A stretch of 64,000 bases of DNA from Isoetes taiwanensis. Lineage: Eukaryota > Streptophyta > Lycopodiopsida > Isoetales > Isoetaceae. Each line of letters starts with the position of its first letter. The first letter of the stretch is position 1. Positions 23,776 to 34,529 of the stretch are shown here, in pieces. The position numbers and the translations under genes were made by a program. The notes beneath the pieces were generated by a model, which saw only the letters and a list, made by a program, of their open reading frames with translations, made no database searches and was not told the DNA's origin. Location: the NCBI GenBank assembly GCA_021234155.1, contig JAJEKV010000057.1, positions 5,549,821-5,613,820 on the forward strand. Direction: 5' to 3'.

Positions 23776-25679
23776 CTTCGATACTACGGGGGTACCATAG
23801 ACCCTTGACCAACACTTTTTCGTCGCACAGCACTATTGACATCAAAATTTCTACTACGTCCTGTAATGCAGGGTTATGTTAAGAGACCCGATGGTATAAA
23901 TTTATACCTGAAAGCACCTAAGAATAACTTACAAAGCCGCTCTTGTAATTGTCCGAAATGTAATCGTGCACGTCTTTAGGCTTGCACATGCTTATTTTAA
24001 ACATTCTAGTATTGAGAACATAGTAGAGGCGGGCCCCTTGTCATGGTTGCCTTCGCATTAGAACTTCATCATCGTTCTCTGTAGCAACAAGTTTCATAAT
24101 TTCGCCAAATAGGTAATAATCATCGACTTGAACTTGCCCTTCCCTCGATTTATTGCACAAGTAAAGGTGCGTGATCGATTGGGTTTGCTCTCTCTGCGCC
24201 CCGTGGACGCGTACCAAGTCCGATCCTTTAGTTCATAAGTCTGTGGCTCGGTGGTGCAGCCTTTGATGATGACCGCCGAGCACAAACTTGATCTTAGGGC
24301 TGGAAAACGAAAAAAAACCATTTTACATAAGAATATTAACCTTTTTCGAAGTTTTTGAAACACAAAACAAAAGAGAAAAAAGAGGATGAAAGGGCATAAA
24401 ATCCACACTAAATTAACACTTTATTTGTGTCATTTAAGCTAGAAACACAACAATATTACGAAAATATTAAGGTTGGGGACCATTCGTTGAGAGCTTTGGA
24501 CATCAAAAATCTGAAATAATTTCGAAGCGGTATAAATTTATACGGCTCGAGCAGCGGTATAAATTTATACCATTTCCAGTACGGTCGGTATCGACCGTGC
24601 TCGAGCTGGTATAAATTTATACCGCCTCGTGCTCTTTCCGTGATACCGATCAGGCTCGGAGGGGTATAAATTTATACCGCCGTGCTCAAGCCGATAAATT
24701 TATATGCTTTTAACCGAAGCGGTATAATTTTATCGGCCTCCGAGCACTTGCGATAGATCGCTAGTGCTCGAGCCGGTATAAATTTATACTTTCGAAAGCA
24801 CAAAGCTTATAAATTTATACCGATCCGAATCATCTCCGGTATAAATTTATACCGTGGGGCTTACACTCTAAATGATTAAAACAAAAGAGAAACTAAAAAC
24901 GATGCGGAAAGTAGACTTACATTGGCCATGACCGTATGAACTAGCGTATAGAGGTTCAGGAGAGCAAATAAGAGGGGGGTATATAAAGGCGGACCGCCGA
25001 CCTTCGACTCTAGCCAAGGCGTATATGGGAAAATAGGATTGGCGTGCCACGCTTAAGTACCCTCGCTAAGTGCCGCGTTTAGATAGCGTTTCTCCATAAA
25101 GATTCCAATACAAGTGTTCGTGAGTTTTCGTATATAAATTTATAATGTCTTCCTCCCCTCTGTATAAATTTATACCATCTCTCAGATAAATTTATACGGT
25201 CTGCAGGCTACAAGTTTGCCTTCTCTCAGATAAATTTATACCATCCCCTGTAAACTTTTTAGATACCGCTATTCATGTCGTATAAATTTATACAAATTGT
25301 GACGCTACCTTTTCGAGTATGGCTCGAGAAAAAGAACTGCAGAGCCTCCAACTCCCCGCTCGCGGGCTTCCTCCTGCGGTGACATTCACACCCCTCAATC
25401 GACACACGAAAGTAGCCTCGAAATTTACGCCTCGATATTCAAACCCCCACTACTGTTGATCTTACTCCAAAGACGACCACCTCGGCTTCCACCACCAGTT
25501 CAATTTACTCCACCACACCCGCCCTCAACGCCGTTTGCCCCCACCAATGCGCGTTTTACTCCACCACAGCCCTAGAGAGGTCGGACTACCTCCTCCACTT
25601 CATTTTAGCATTAAGCCCTTAGTCCACCATAGGCTAAATCCGAGGAGGCAAATCACGCCAACTCCATCAATTTCGCTAA

Positions 25680-28410
25680 ATGGTACTACAACAAGTGGGG
25701 CGGTCGGCAAATGACATGCAACTCCCTTTTTTCACGACACCGGGGAGCTGGTCAACTACGCCACCAACCTCGATTACTTTTTTCCTAGGGAGGGAAAGCA
25801 CCTCCCCTCGGGACTTGCACACACTAAACCTATCGGCATCTACAAGTACACCTCAAGTTGATCTCTTAGGCTAAGAAACACCTCATGTTGATGTCTCGGA
25901 CGAGGACCTACCAAAGCCACAAGACTCTATGTTCAATTCAAAGCCCCCCGCAAGTAAGAATCTTAAGCGTATTAACTTACACAAGAAAGCATGTACAACT
26001 GTTAGAAGAAAGAAACTCATGGAGGAGGCTCACTTGCGGGCAACACATACAAAGCATTGTTGTTCTCAACGTTGTTTGCTTAAGATTGGACTAAAGGAAT
26101 TGAGGTTGATTCGTGATAGTTACAGAGTTCAATGACTCGCTAGACCAAAGGGGCTACTTAGCCTTCAATATTAGGGCGGATGATGGTGAGAAGTTTACTT
26201 ACACGGCTGGTGGCCACACCGCCCTGGTCAAACGGCCTTCAAATTGATTCATGCTTTAGGCGTGAGCGACGACTTGACCGCCTAAAGAAAAGGCTTGACA
26301 AGAATCCGGGCATTAATGACTCGCCATTCGGGAGGCATAACCGTAATTCATGCCCTTCAATGTGTCTCCGGATGGAAGGTTTCTTTAAGGAGTCTTGTGA
26401 GAAACTCCCTAATAGCCCTATGTACCACTTGAGTGACAATTTCACGAAACAAGAAGTCTACGATAATTATAAGGAGATGTGTGTTGAGGCTGAGAACGCT
26501 TTTATCCGCTACTCTTACTTTTCTTGTGCTACGGAAAAAAGAGTTTTCTCGTGGCCATTCCTAGAAAGCATAGGATGTCTGTTTGTGCTACATGCTCAAT
26601 TAAAAGCTCAGAGACAAAATGCAAGGACACTTCACACTAAAAGTAAGCTTCGGGGCGTGTTCTTGCCTAGTTCTACTTAAAAGTAGGTTTTTCCTAAACA
26701 TATTTTCATTTCAGATGCATTGAAGGAGAAACCGAACAAGCACGAGAGAACAACAATCTTTGGAAAGGAGAAAATTGACAAAACATAGGAAGAAAGCACT
26801 GGAACAACCACTCAACTACATATCAGTTGTTATTGATGGAATGGACCAGAAGAAGACCACCCTACCACATTTTGTCAATGTGCCTAAGGATGCTGCTGAA
26901 GAAGATTTCATACATCTGCATGTTGTTGGTGCTATGGTATTTAATGGAAAACTATCTTGCAAGGCATTTTTGAATTATCCAAACATTCATGCTGATCCAA
27001 ATCTCACTATCACAATATTGAATAAGCTTCTTTCCAATCTAGAACATATACCACCGGTTCTCAGATATCTTGACTAGACAACACGACAAGGGAAAATAAG
27101 AATCAAGCGTTGTTTGCTTATCGCGGCTATGCTAGTAGAGAAACAAATCTTCAAGAAGGTGAAGATTGGTTTCCTGCTTGTTGGTCATACACACGACCAA
27201 ATTGATCAGATGTTCAGTAGGTTCTCTAAACGTCTTGCACGAAAAAAAGCTCTCAGCCTACCAGCAATGATTGAGGTTATCCAAGATTCCTACAATCCTC
27301 GTCCAGACATCGAGTTGTTGGAAGAAACTTATGATTTCAAAGAATGGATTTTTCGAAGAGATCAACTGGGTCACTGTGCTATTGAGCCCTTGAGAAATAT
27401 TACATTTCAGCATCAGATCAAAATTTCACTTGTAGATGGCAGGGCCATCTTACAAGGAAAGAAATATGCCACATCTTTGCAAAGATGGCCGGCAGTGTGT
27501 ATTCAATTCATTCGCACCATCCCCAATACTAGTTCCATGCTCTGCAGAGAGCAAATGCCTCTAAAAAGCTTGAAAGAAATCACAAAGAGTAAAAAGGAGG
27601 GAAGAGCATTTGACTCAAGCAAATCATTGGATTTTATTGAGACAAGTATCAAACGTGCTCTAACCACTTTGGGGAGGCAGATGCTTTATGGTGGCCTCAG
27701 GTTTTTTTTCTCAAGAACGTGATATTTTGCAAGCTTCATTACAAGGTCGAAGACCAGTTACATTCAACTGGCCATCTAGGCAAACTCTCCCTGTGCAAGT
27801 TGATAATCAAGAGGAACATGTAGAGATATTGGCTAGCTCAGATGAAGATGACAGAGTCATGTACACTGGCCCCAGACGCACAGCACAACAAGTTGCTCGA
27901 GTATCTGGTTCAGTCTCAGAGATTCAGAAAGGAATGCTCATAGCTGTCCCAGCTGATAATGATGAGTCTGGGAAGCCGCTCGGCTAGCTAAAAAGTTTGG
28001 AGGTAACAAGAGAGGATGGAATTCCCACTCAACTAAAAGTGCAATCGGATGAGAACAAATGCTTTGCCGGTGCAAGCTTTGGGAGTTATACTTTGGAGAT
28101 GGTAAAAACAGGAGTGGGAAAGAGAGCAAAGTCCAAAGCAAGTACTGCTGTCATAGATCTATCTGAAGTGAAGGTTCTTGCATATGACTTTGTTTTGACT
28201 GCTGCTAATAAGTTACGTATGGTCACTCAAACTTTAATAAGGTCAGCATGTGGATTAGACAAACAACCTAGAAAGGTGGCCAAAAAGGATGATGATGAGG
28301 ACTCACTTGTAGACAGTGAGGAAGAAGATCGTTCGAGTACATCCAGTTTTGAGAGTGAAGCTGAGGATGAAGGCTCAAGTGATCAGGGATTAAATGAGTC
28401 TGGAGGATGA
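25680..28410 (+). pseudogene. DUF7869-type protein, possible transposase, frameshifted
   Basis: An N-terminal zinc-like segment (ATHTKHCCSQRCLLKIGL, ~26,040) is followed by linking blocks. HRKKALEQPLNYISVVIDGM (~26,785) ends in DGMDQKKT, LDNTTRENKNQALFAY spans ~27,070-27,117, and LLVGHTHDQIDQMFSRFS lies at ~27,178. I recognise this set as the family catalogued as DUF7869, found in repeat-like proteins of many eukaryotes. The three acidic blocks resemble the spacing of an RNase H-like DDD/E core, which is inference. The C-terminal frame (27,997-28,410) ends in a Ser/Asp/Glu-rich tail. At least three frameshifts (near 26,245, 27,075, 27,120) break it. It is transcribed divergently from the methyltransferase gene. 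Confidence 0.65.
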
Positions 28411-28837
28411 GATGCATCCCGATCTTGTTTGCAAAATGTAAGTTTGTCCGATGACTCAAACATGTAAAAAACAGAAAGAGCAGGTGATGACTGTCTGTCA
28501 AAATGTTCTATATTTTTGACAATTTTGTTCATAATTTTGTACAATTTTCACAACCATGAATATATCACTTCTTTGTCACTCTATTACCCTTGCTATTTTT
28601 TTAATTGCCCCTTTTTTGCTACACTTTATAAAAGTAATTATTTTTTGTTCTAGTTTAGGAGGATGAAAATTGCTATTTGAAATTTTTGCATGAAAGTTAT
28701 GTTCAATCAACCCCTCAAAAATGGTACCTAAATTACTTAAATTGTCACACCTGTCACAAAAAAAATCTTAAAAATGGACTTTTTTAAGGGAATTTTAGGG
28801 AATCTTTCAAAGATTCCTTTTGAAGTGCGTTTCCAGC
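28411..28837. other. No gene seen
   Basis: AT-rich tail between the DUF7869-type stop and the right inverted repeat. A 70-codon frame begins at 28,774 but looks like chance. Confidence 0.5.
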
Positions 28838-28871
28838 AAATAAGTGCGTTTCATTTTAAACTTTGTTTATA
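28838..28871 (-). repeat. Right inverted repeat of the 16.9-kb block
   Basis: Inverse copy of 11,969-12,002. It lies about 430 bases after the stop of the DUF7869-type frame. Confidence 0.7.
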
Positions 28872-28947
28872 TTGCATGAATGATTTTAATAACTTTTGCC
28901 TACAAGGCTTATGTAGTCACTTAGAACTTCTGTGCTTCTGTCCACTT

Positions 28948-29668
28948 CCATTAGGAAATATAGAAGTGGACCTAAATGAATTATAGGTGCATTTGGAGGG
29001 ATGTTGGAGAGCATGGTCAAAGATGAATCTTTTGGTTGGTTGTCAAATTTCTTCTTGAATAAGATTGTTAAATCTCACAAGATTCTAGACTCTTTCTAAG
29101 GACAGTTTGACATTCTGTTGTGATGCTAATGGTTATTTCTATGTAGAAAAAATGAAATCTAAGTCTATATCTCCTAAAGCTTCGAAATATAAAGAACCAT
29201 CAAAATCTTTGAACTTAATGTTGGGAAAGTACTATTAAGTAAATTTCGAATTTTACTTTAATGATTTCGCAAGTCTATGGGTTGGTAAGTTTCCAAATAT
29301 GAAACCGCTAAAAGCTGTTGTAAGTTCATTCTATCTACGAACTTGTTAAATTAAAATAAAATTCAAAATTTATTTAATCGTACTTTCCCAACTTTTAAAT
29401 TCAAAGATTTTGATGGTTGTTTATCATCGGAAGCTTTCTGAGACATAGACTTAGATTTCATTTCCTCTACACAGAAATAACCGCTAGCAACACATCAGGA
29501 TGGCAAACTGTGATTAGAAAGAGCCTAATGAGATTTAACAATCTTATTCAAGAAGAAATTTGACAAACAACTAAAAGATTCATCTTTGGCCATGTACTCT
29601 TGGTACATCCAACACCCCTCCAAATGAATCCATAATTCAGCTAAGTCCATTTCTATCTTTCCTAATGG
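28948..29668. repeat. Long foldback (inverted-repeat) element
   Basis: The left arm (28,948 to about 29,260) and right arm (about 29,345-29,668) are near-complete inverse copies, roughly 85% alike by eye, around an 80-base loop. The arms begin CCATTAGGAAA and its inverse. No coding capacity. It resembles a MITE or foldback transposon. If transcribed, the RNA would form a hairpin of over 300 bp. Confidence 0.85.
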
Positions 29669-30680
29669 GTAATTATGAGCCATTTTCTACAATCAAGAAA
29701 CACACAACTTAGACTTATGTCCAAATCAGTATATATGCCTTGTATTAAAAAAAAAAATGATAAAGCAAATCCATGTTATAACAATTCGTACATCATCACT
29801 TAACAACGCGGGATGACCAATCCGTGCTTCTCCCGCAATGCCCATACAAAACACGAGAGCATCCTTGTTAAAATCATTTTAGGCTCCACTCAAAAGGCAG
29901 GTTGAATGACGCAATTCACACTTTCATCTTGAGGCATCTGTTAAGAGTGCTCCAGATGATGTCCAATTCCTTGTCAAGTTATGATACAAGTTTTCATATT
30001 TCAGACATGCATCACATATCTGAAACATGCATCAATAGCCTATGCGACATGTTAATCCTTTTCTTAGTCTATGAGGAACTAATATCCAACATTCTCTATT
30101 GGGCAATATTCAATAACATTACCGCATGTACTCACTATTTTTTTTTGCAAGTAATCGTCATTTTCAAAACATATATAACTCTCCTACAAATATTGCCTTT
30201 GGGATATACTTAATTGATACTTTCTCCTAAAATCGACACGTACCTTTTTGAGGAAAAAATAGGATTTTAAAAAATAGAGAAAAAAAAACAGCAAAATAAG
30301 GGATTTGGCTCGGCTATAGCGCCTTGCATCGCCATCGCCGGAGCTGGGAAGCATCTATTGCAGAGCCCAAAGAGGATTTTAGCCTAGTGAAGAATCCCCT
30401 GTTTAAGGGCACCGACCAACATAAGGCATGGATCCATGACCACGGATCCTCGAATAGGGAGGCTTGGAGTTTGGCTGCTTCAAATTTTGCCGGCTTCAAA
30501 TTTGTTTGGAGGCTAGGCGATGCATGCCCTCAATTCAACAATGCGGTTTTCACAAGCATTATTGGGCCGTGTTTTTGTTGGAAGCAAACACAGGCAAATT
30601 GGAACAGGAAAAAGGGGGGCAATAATCCGAACGGTCTGGGACAGTAGAATTAGGGGCAGTTGAAAATCTTCAAGCTTGGT
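29669..30680. other. No gene recognised
   Basis: Only short open frames are present (for example 29,902-30,213 and 30,324-30,647), with no family match that I can see. Confidence 0.45.
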
Positions 30681-30682
30681 TT

Positions 30683-31140
30683 TTGCTGGGTTCAACGGAA
30701 ATCTAGGGCAAAAGGATTTTTAGGAAGACTGCACGATGCATTCTTTGTAGCTCGACGAAATCGGGTGGTCCCAAACTGCAAAGCCTATAGTGTAACAGAG
30801 ATTGCAGTCTGGGCTCTTATGACTGTAGTGGTCATCTTTGAATTCTCAGTTGGTAAAGAATTGATACCTTAATCTCTGTACCTTTCCAATTTAATTAAGA
30901 TTATTTTTTGTAATCAAATAAAACTTCGGGAAAAATGTATGTTCCTTCTTGCAGGAGCAACTTTGAGCAAGGGGTTAAACAGAGGATTTGGAACATTCAT
31001 AGCTGCACTTGTCGCATTAGGGGTCTCATATTTAGCCGACTGGCGGGATTTCTGATCAAATGTCCACATGGTGGTATCCTGATCCAATCGATAGCAATGA
31101 GATTGTGGGAACTGTTGCGGTATTTTTCACAATCTATTTA
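30683..31140 (+). pseudogene. ALMT: Aluminium-activated malate transporter (ALMT) gene fragment
   Basis: ALMTs are plant anion channels in the plasma membrane or tonoplast. The exon ending at 30,852 encodes AVWALMTVVVIFEFSVG, the conserved ALMT transmembrane block. The exon starting at 30,955, after TTCTTGCAG, continues in phase as GATLSKGLNRGFGTFIAA and then LVALGVSYLA. GT donor and AG acceptor are intact. After about 31,050 stops appear, but EIVGTVAVFFTIYL at about 31,105 may be the next block. The upstream N-terminus and the long C-terminal cytosolic domain are not found. Probably a relic, or a few exons of a gene with lost parts. Confidence 0.7.
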
Positions 31141-31144
31141 GAAG

Positions 31145-32850
31145 TCTGTTTGGCTAAGTTTTATAAATGCTTGATATAGTGAAGTGACATGTGTGATACA
31201 GAAGGCCAAAACGAAGGCATTGATTATAAATTCTTTGAATAGCTTTCCGAACTGAATCATTTTCTATTACTGACTGAGGTTTAGTGTAAGTTTTTTTCAT
31301 TTGTTTGCAGACTTTGGAGGTTTACTTCTTTGAGAGAGACTGCAGATCACACATAGTTGCCCATGGGGCACAAAGATTCTGGTTGTTGACCAACGGTTAG
31401 TTTAGATTTTGGCGAAGATTAGAGGGCATATTTTGGTACAGTTAATTTGATAATATGAAGAATTGTTAACATTCAAATTTTTTTTTTCTACTCTAGGTTA
31501 ATAGGTCATGCTGGTTGTTTGTACATAGGGATGTGTTGCTTACTATTCATATATCTATTGAAGATGCTTTTAGCCTTTCCCTTGATGAGTTTATTGACGC
31601 AAAGCATTTCATTTGAACAGAATCGATGTACAACCTGGTTCCTTTGGTCTAAATATTGGAAAGGTAGGAGGCAATTTATTAGCTTCAAGTCCTAGAAAAT
31701 TGAATGTTTAATCCTTACATGAACGGCCATATTCTTTCGTGTTCAGTTCTTTGATGACAATGAGTGTGAGAGCTAGGGCCGAGAGAGACATGAAATCTTA
31801 GAACTTGCTAAACACGTTGTACAATGCTGTAAGCAGCTTATTCTAGAGGTAAAGCCATTCTTTTTTCACAGATCAAAGAACTATTTGATACTGTTTCGAT
31901 GGATCCGGCCTTTTCCATCTGTAAAAAACATGCACATTTTCTGGTTTAATGAGTTTTCCGGATACATTCCATCAATTCTTTTGGTTTTGCCTGATCTAAT
32001 GTCATTCCTTGGATAGGTAACTTCACCTCTGCATTATTGGAAAATCCCTCACTCTCCCTACCGTATTTGATCAGGATATTTGATGATGTCTCTAAGAGAG
32101 TATAAGCTTCCTTGGAATGACGCTGAAATAAGAAGAGTATCCTGGTTGCAGACAAGCTTAGGGCTATTTTCCTGTGATGGTCATAGGTATTTACAACCTT
32201 TTATGCATGAAGGCCACTCAGGAACAGTTTACAAAAAGAAAGAGAAAATGGGTAAGAACGATGGTATTTTAGTCCATTTAATCTGGAGCATTGATTCTGT
32301 ATTTTTTTTTTCTATATTAGAATTGTAGGAAACGTCGAAAGCTAAACTGTCTCAAGCTATAATGTAGATCATACAAATCATGTTCTAGACTGTTTTTTCT
32401 TATTGATTGTCCTCGTGTTTTGGCAGATACACTATTGTTGTTCTTCTGATGGATTGCTGAAGATGGCCATTATGCCTTTGAAGCGAATCTGCATGAAAAA
32501 TAACATTGTTGAGAAATCCGATGTATTTCTAAGAAAATACCCACATTTTACCATTCTGTAAGGATGATCATTTTTAATTTTAGGTGTGCTCATTTGGGGA
32601 CAATCGACCTAGCAAGTGGTACTCAAAACGTTTGAAATTACCATCAAGCCATTACAGATAAAGTGCACACCTCCAACATAGTAACAATGAAGCCAAAAAT
32701 TGGTTTGTGTTTTCTTTTGCTATTGCAGTACATGGCATCCTTGCATTGCATTATCCCCCTTTTCAATTGTTCTAGGTGGTGGATACTGCCTATAATGCTA
32801 TTCTATTCTAATAATGTTCTATTCGTAGTAACAAGAAAGTTAAAATAACA
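31145..32850. other. No gene recognised
   Basis: AT-rich with introns-like T runs. A short frame at 32,080-32,328 and possible exon-like pieces such as TLEVYFFERDCRSHIVAHGA near 31,312 follow the ALMT exons but match nothing I know. Confidence 0.4.
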
Positions 32851-32859
32851 TAGGGTCAT

Positions 32860-33175
32860 TACACACTGGCCATTATGTTAGGTTAAATTGCTAAGATAAC
32901 GGAATTTTTTTTATGTTAGGGTAACATAACATAAAGATTTCACTTCACACTCGTCGTTAGATTAAAATTTAAAATAACAGAAACTATTAAATCTTGCTTC
33001 ACACCAATTGTCACGCCGTTAGGTTAAAAATTGGTACAACAAAAACCGTTAAATATTGCTTCACATTGATTATCATGCCATTATGTTAGGAATTAACATA
33101 ATGGAAACCATTAAATATTGCTTCACACTAACTGTCACGCCATTAGGTAAAAAATTGAATTGCCTTAAATTTGAA
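32860..33175. repeat. Degenerate ~75-bp tandem repeats
   Basis: Units of the type CTTCACAC-x-GTCACGCCATTAGG followed by ACCATTAAATATTG recur about four times. AT-rich, non-coding. Confidence 0.7.
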
Positions 33176-33182
33176 AGGCAAA

Positions 33183-33600
33183 ATCATGGCGCGTCAAGTC
33201 CGTCATTAAAATTTAACGTCACGAAATACAGTGTGAACCCCAATTAGTGTGAAGCACACTTAAGCTAAATTTTTTAACCTAGGGGCACGTTAATGGCCAG
33301 TGTGAAGCGACCCTTAATTTGTAAACTTTGAGTCAAGATCTAAATTTATATGGAGCAAGATAGTACTTGAACTCAGAGTTTGGAAATTTAAGGGAGAATT
33401 ATGACCCGTTAAGTTCGTCGTTAAAATTTAACCTCACGGAATACAATGTGAACCCCAATCAATGTGAAGCACATTTAAGCTAAAGTTTTTAACCTAACGG
33501 CCCTTTAACAGCTAGTGTGAAGAGGCCATTAACTTGTAAATTTTGGGTCAAGATCTAAATTTATATGGAGCAAGATGGTAATAATGGACTTGAACTCGGG
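33183..33600. repeat. Tandem duplication of about 215 bp
   Basis: The first copy begins near 33,183 and the second near 33,398. Shared blocks include TTAAAATTTAAC, GTGAACCCCAAT and AAGATCTAAATTTATATGG. Non-coding. Confidence 0.75.
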
Positions 33601-33671
33601 TCTTAGTTGTAGACTTTGGATCAAGACCAATGGCCAAAGATTTTAATAATACCCCCACATGGGATTAGAAA

Positions 33672-34080
33672 TTGGGAAAAAAGATAAACATGGCTAGGAA
33701 AGAAAGACAAGCATGGGAGTCTCTAATGGAACTATTCTCATACATTCCCCCCTCATCCTCAAACATGTTCTCTTGGAGCAATAAAAGGAAGAAAGAAGAG
33801 AGAACATATTGCATATTGGACAGATTTTACATTTGCAATAAGAACCTCTTTACATGGGATGATGTGATCATAATTGGAGATATGGGAAACTCAATTTCAG
33901 ATCATTACCCCCAAATATTATAAGGGAGAGTACAAGCAAAAAAAAGTAGGTTTAAATATTCCGTTCAAATTCAACATGGGCTTGTTAAATAATAAGTTCT
34001 TTATTGATGAATACAAGCTATTCAATTCCAGCCTCAATCCGGTTAGCAAAACAGAGTCAATGAAATCCTTTGTCCAGGGG
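33672..34080 (+). pseudogene. LINE endonuclease C-terminal fragment
   Basis: MFSWSNKRKKEERTYCILDR, then a frame ending ISDHYPQIL, matches the last blocks of the LINE APE endonuclease (SWSN...RLDR and SDH, with the catalytic Asp-His). PFKFNMGLLNN follows, like the linker to the RT. It is cut off before the RT and abuts the next LINE, so it is a separate insertion. Confidence 0.7.
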
Positions 34081-34529
34081 GAGATGAATGTTATGCGCTT
34101 CGAAACACGCCTCGGATTCCGTGCGAAACCCAGACCTAATGGATGAGACCTTCTTGGAGGTTGTTCTCCAGGGACTGGGTTTCCCCCTTATTCCATCAGA
34201 CTTTGATGTGACAGTGTCAGCTTTAGATAGTCTTATAATCCAATCTTACAGTTCTAGAATTAAACTAGGATTCAGTAGATCAAATTTTAACAGTCATTAT
34301 CTAAGCATTATGTGTTTTGACAGAGTCGGATCTTTAAGGATCTCGGCTCATAATTCGGGATATCTCGCCTTAGGAAGATTTTCACGCAACCTCTTTCAAA
34401 TTTTGGTGCTTGAGAGATTTGGGATTGAATCAATTCTACATTGGACGGATTTCTTTGATCTTCGCCCAGCCTGGTTTTTTTCAGACCTTCAAATCATAGT
34501 GTGGAGATTTGCGGGGGAAAACTAAAAAT

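Larger units (their letters stand above)
20885..24410 (-). pseudogene. Intron-containing beta-class DNA amino-methyltransferase gene with probable ParB-like domain, decayed
   Basis: Read on the minus strand, the exons give in order: an upstream exon (~23,935-24,340); an acidic, poly-Glu exon (~23,375-23,858, starting at a CAG acceptor); a ParB-like exon (~22,917-23,335) with YYVLGGTHSYKARKEL, HNLDNDF and KMSLIDKIRFMHREY; helper exons ~22,243-22,480 and ~22,045-22,170; and two methyltransferase exons. The exon 21,530-21,931 has VEGDCTRLG and IADIPYG (motif IV, catalytic). The exon 20,885-21,252 has VPLSKPRLINNLI (motif X region) then ILDAFSGSGTRG (motif I, S-adenosylmethionine binding) and VDIDPDK. 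Motif IV before I is the beta-class order of N6-adenine or N4-cytosine DNA methylases. Donors GTAAGC and GTAAGT are seen. In-frame stops near 21,076 and 21,005 and indels in the ParB exon make this copy a relic. The ParB assignment is less certain than the methylase. Confidence 0.7.
21317..25290. repeat. Clusters of the palindrome GTATAAATTTATAC
   Basis: About thirty exact or near copies occur in five clusters: 21,325-21,485, 22,538-22,785, 23,891-23,910, 24,530-24,855 and 25,130-25,290. The first three lie in introns of the methyltransferase gene. The last two fill the gap between it and the divergent DUF7869-type gene. Spacers vary in length and sequence, so this is neither a satellite nor a CRISPR array. 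Many units extend to GGTATAAATTTATACC. They could be protein-binding sites or an intronic repeat family. Confidence 0.85.
11969..28871. mobile_element. Candidate large DNA transposon or composite bounded by 34-bp inverted repeats
   Basis: The left arm (11,969-12,002) and the inverse of the right arm (28,838-28,871) share TATAAACAAGGTTTAAAATG and the following ACGCACTTATTT stretch, with one mismatch over 34 bases. Each arm has a second AAGTGCGTTT copy close by on its inner side. The block contains a Mutator-like element, a DNA methyltransferase-like gene and a DUF7869-type gene. No target duplication is visible right at the arms, so the true ends may lie slightly outside. It is inference that all contents belong to one element. 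Confidence 0.5.

Noticed and set aside
23375-23882. Serine-rich plus-strand frame (23,631-23,882)
   Set aside because: It is the antisense shadow of the poly-glutamate microsatellite. The minus strand has the acceptor site and fits the gene.
21317-25290. CRISPR array
   Set aside because: The repeats are short perfect palindromes with irregular spacing, several lie between exons of a spliced gene, and the DNA is eukaryotic.
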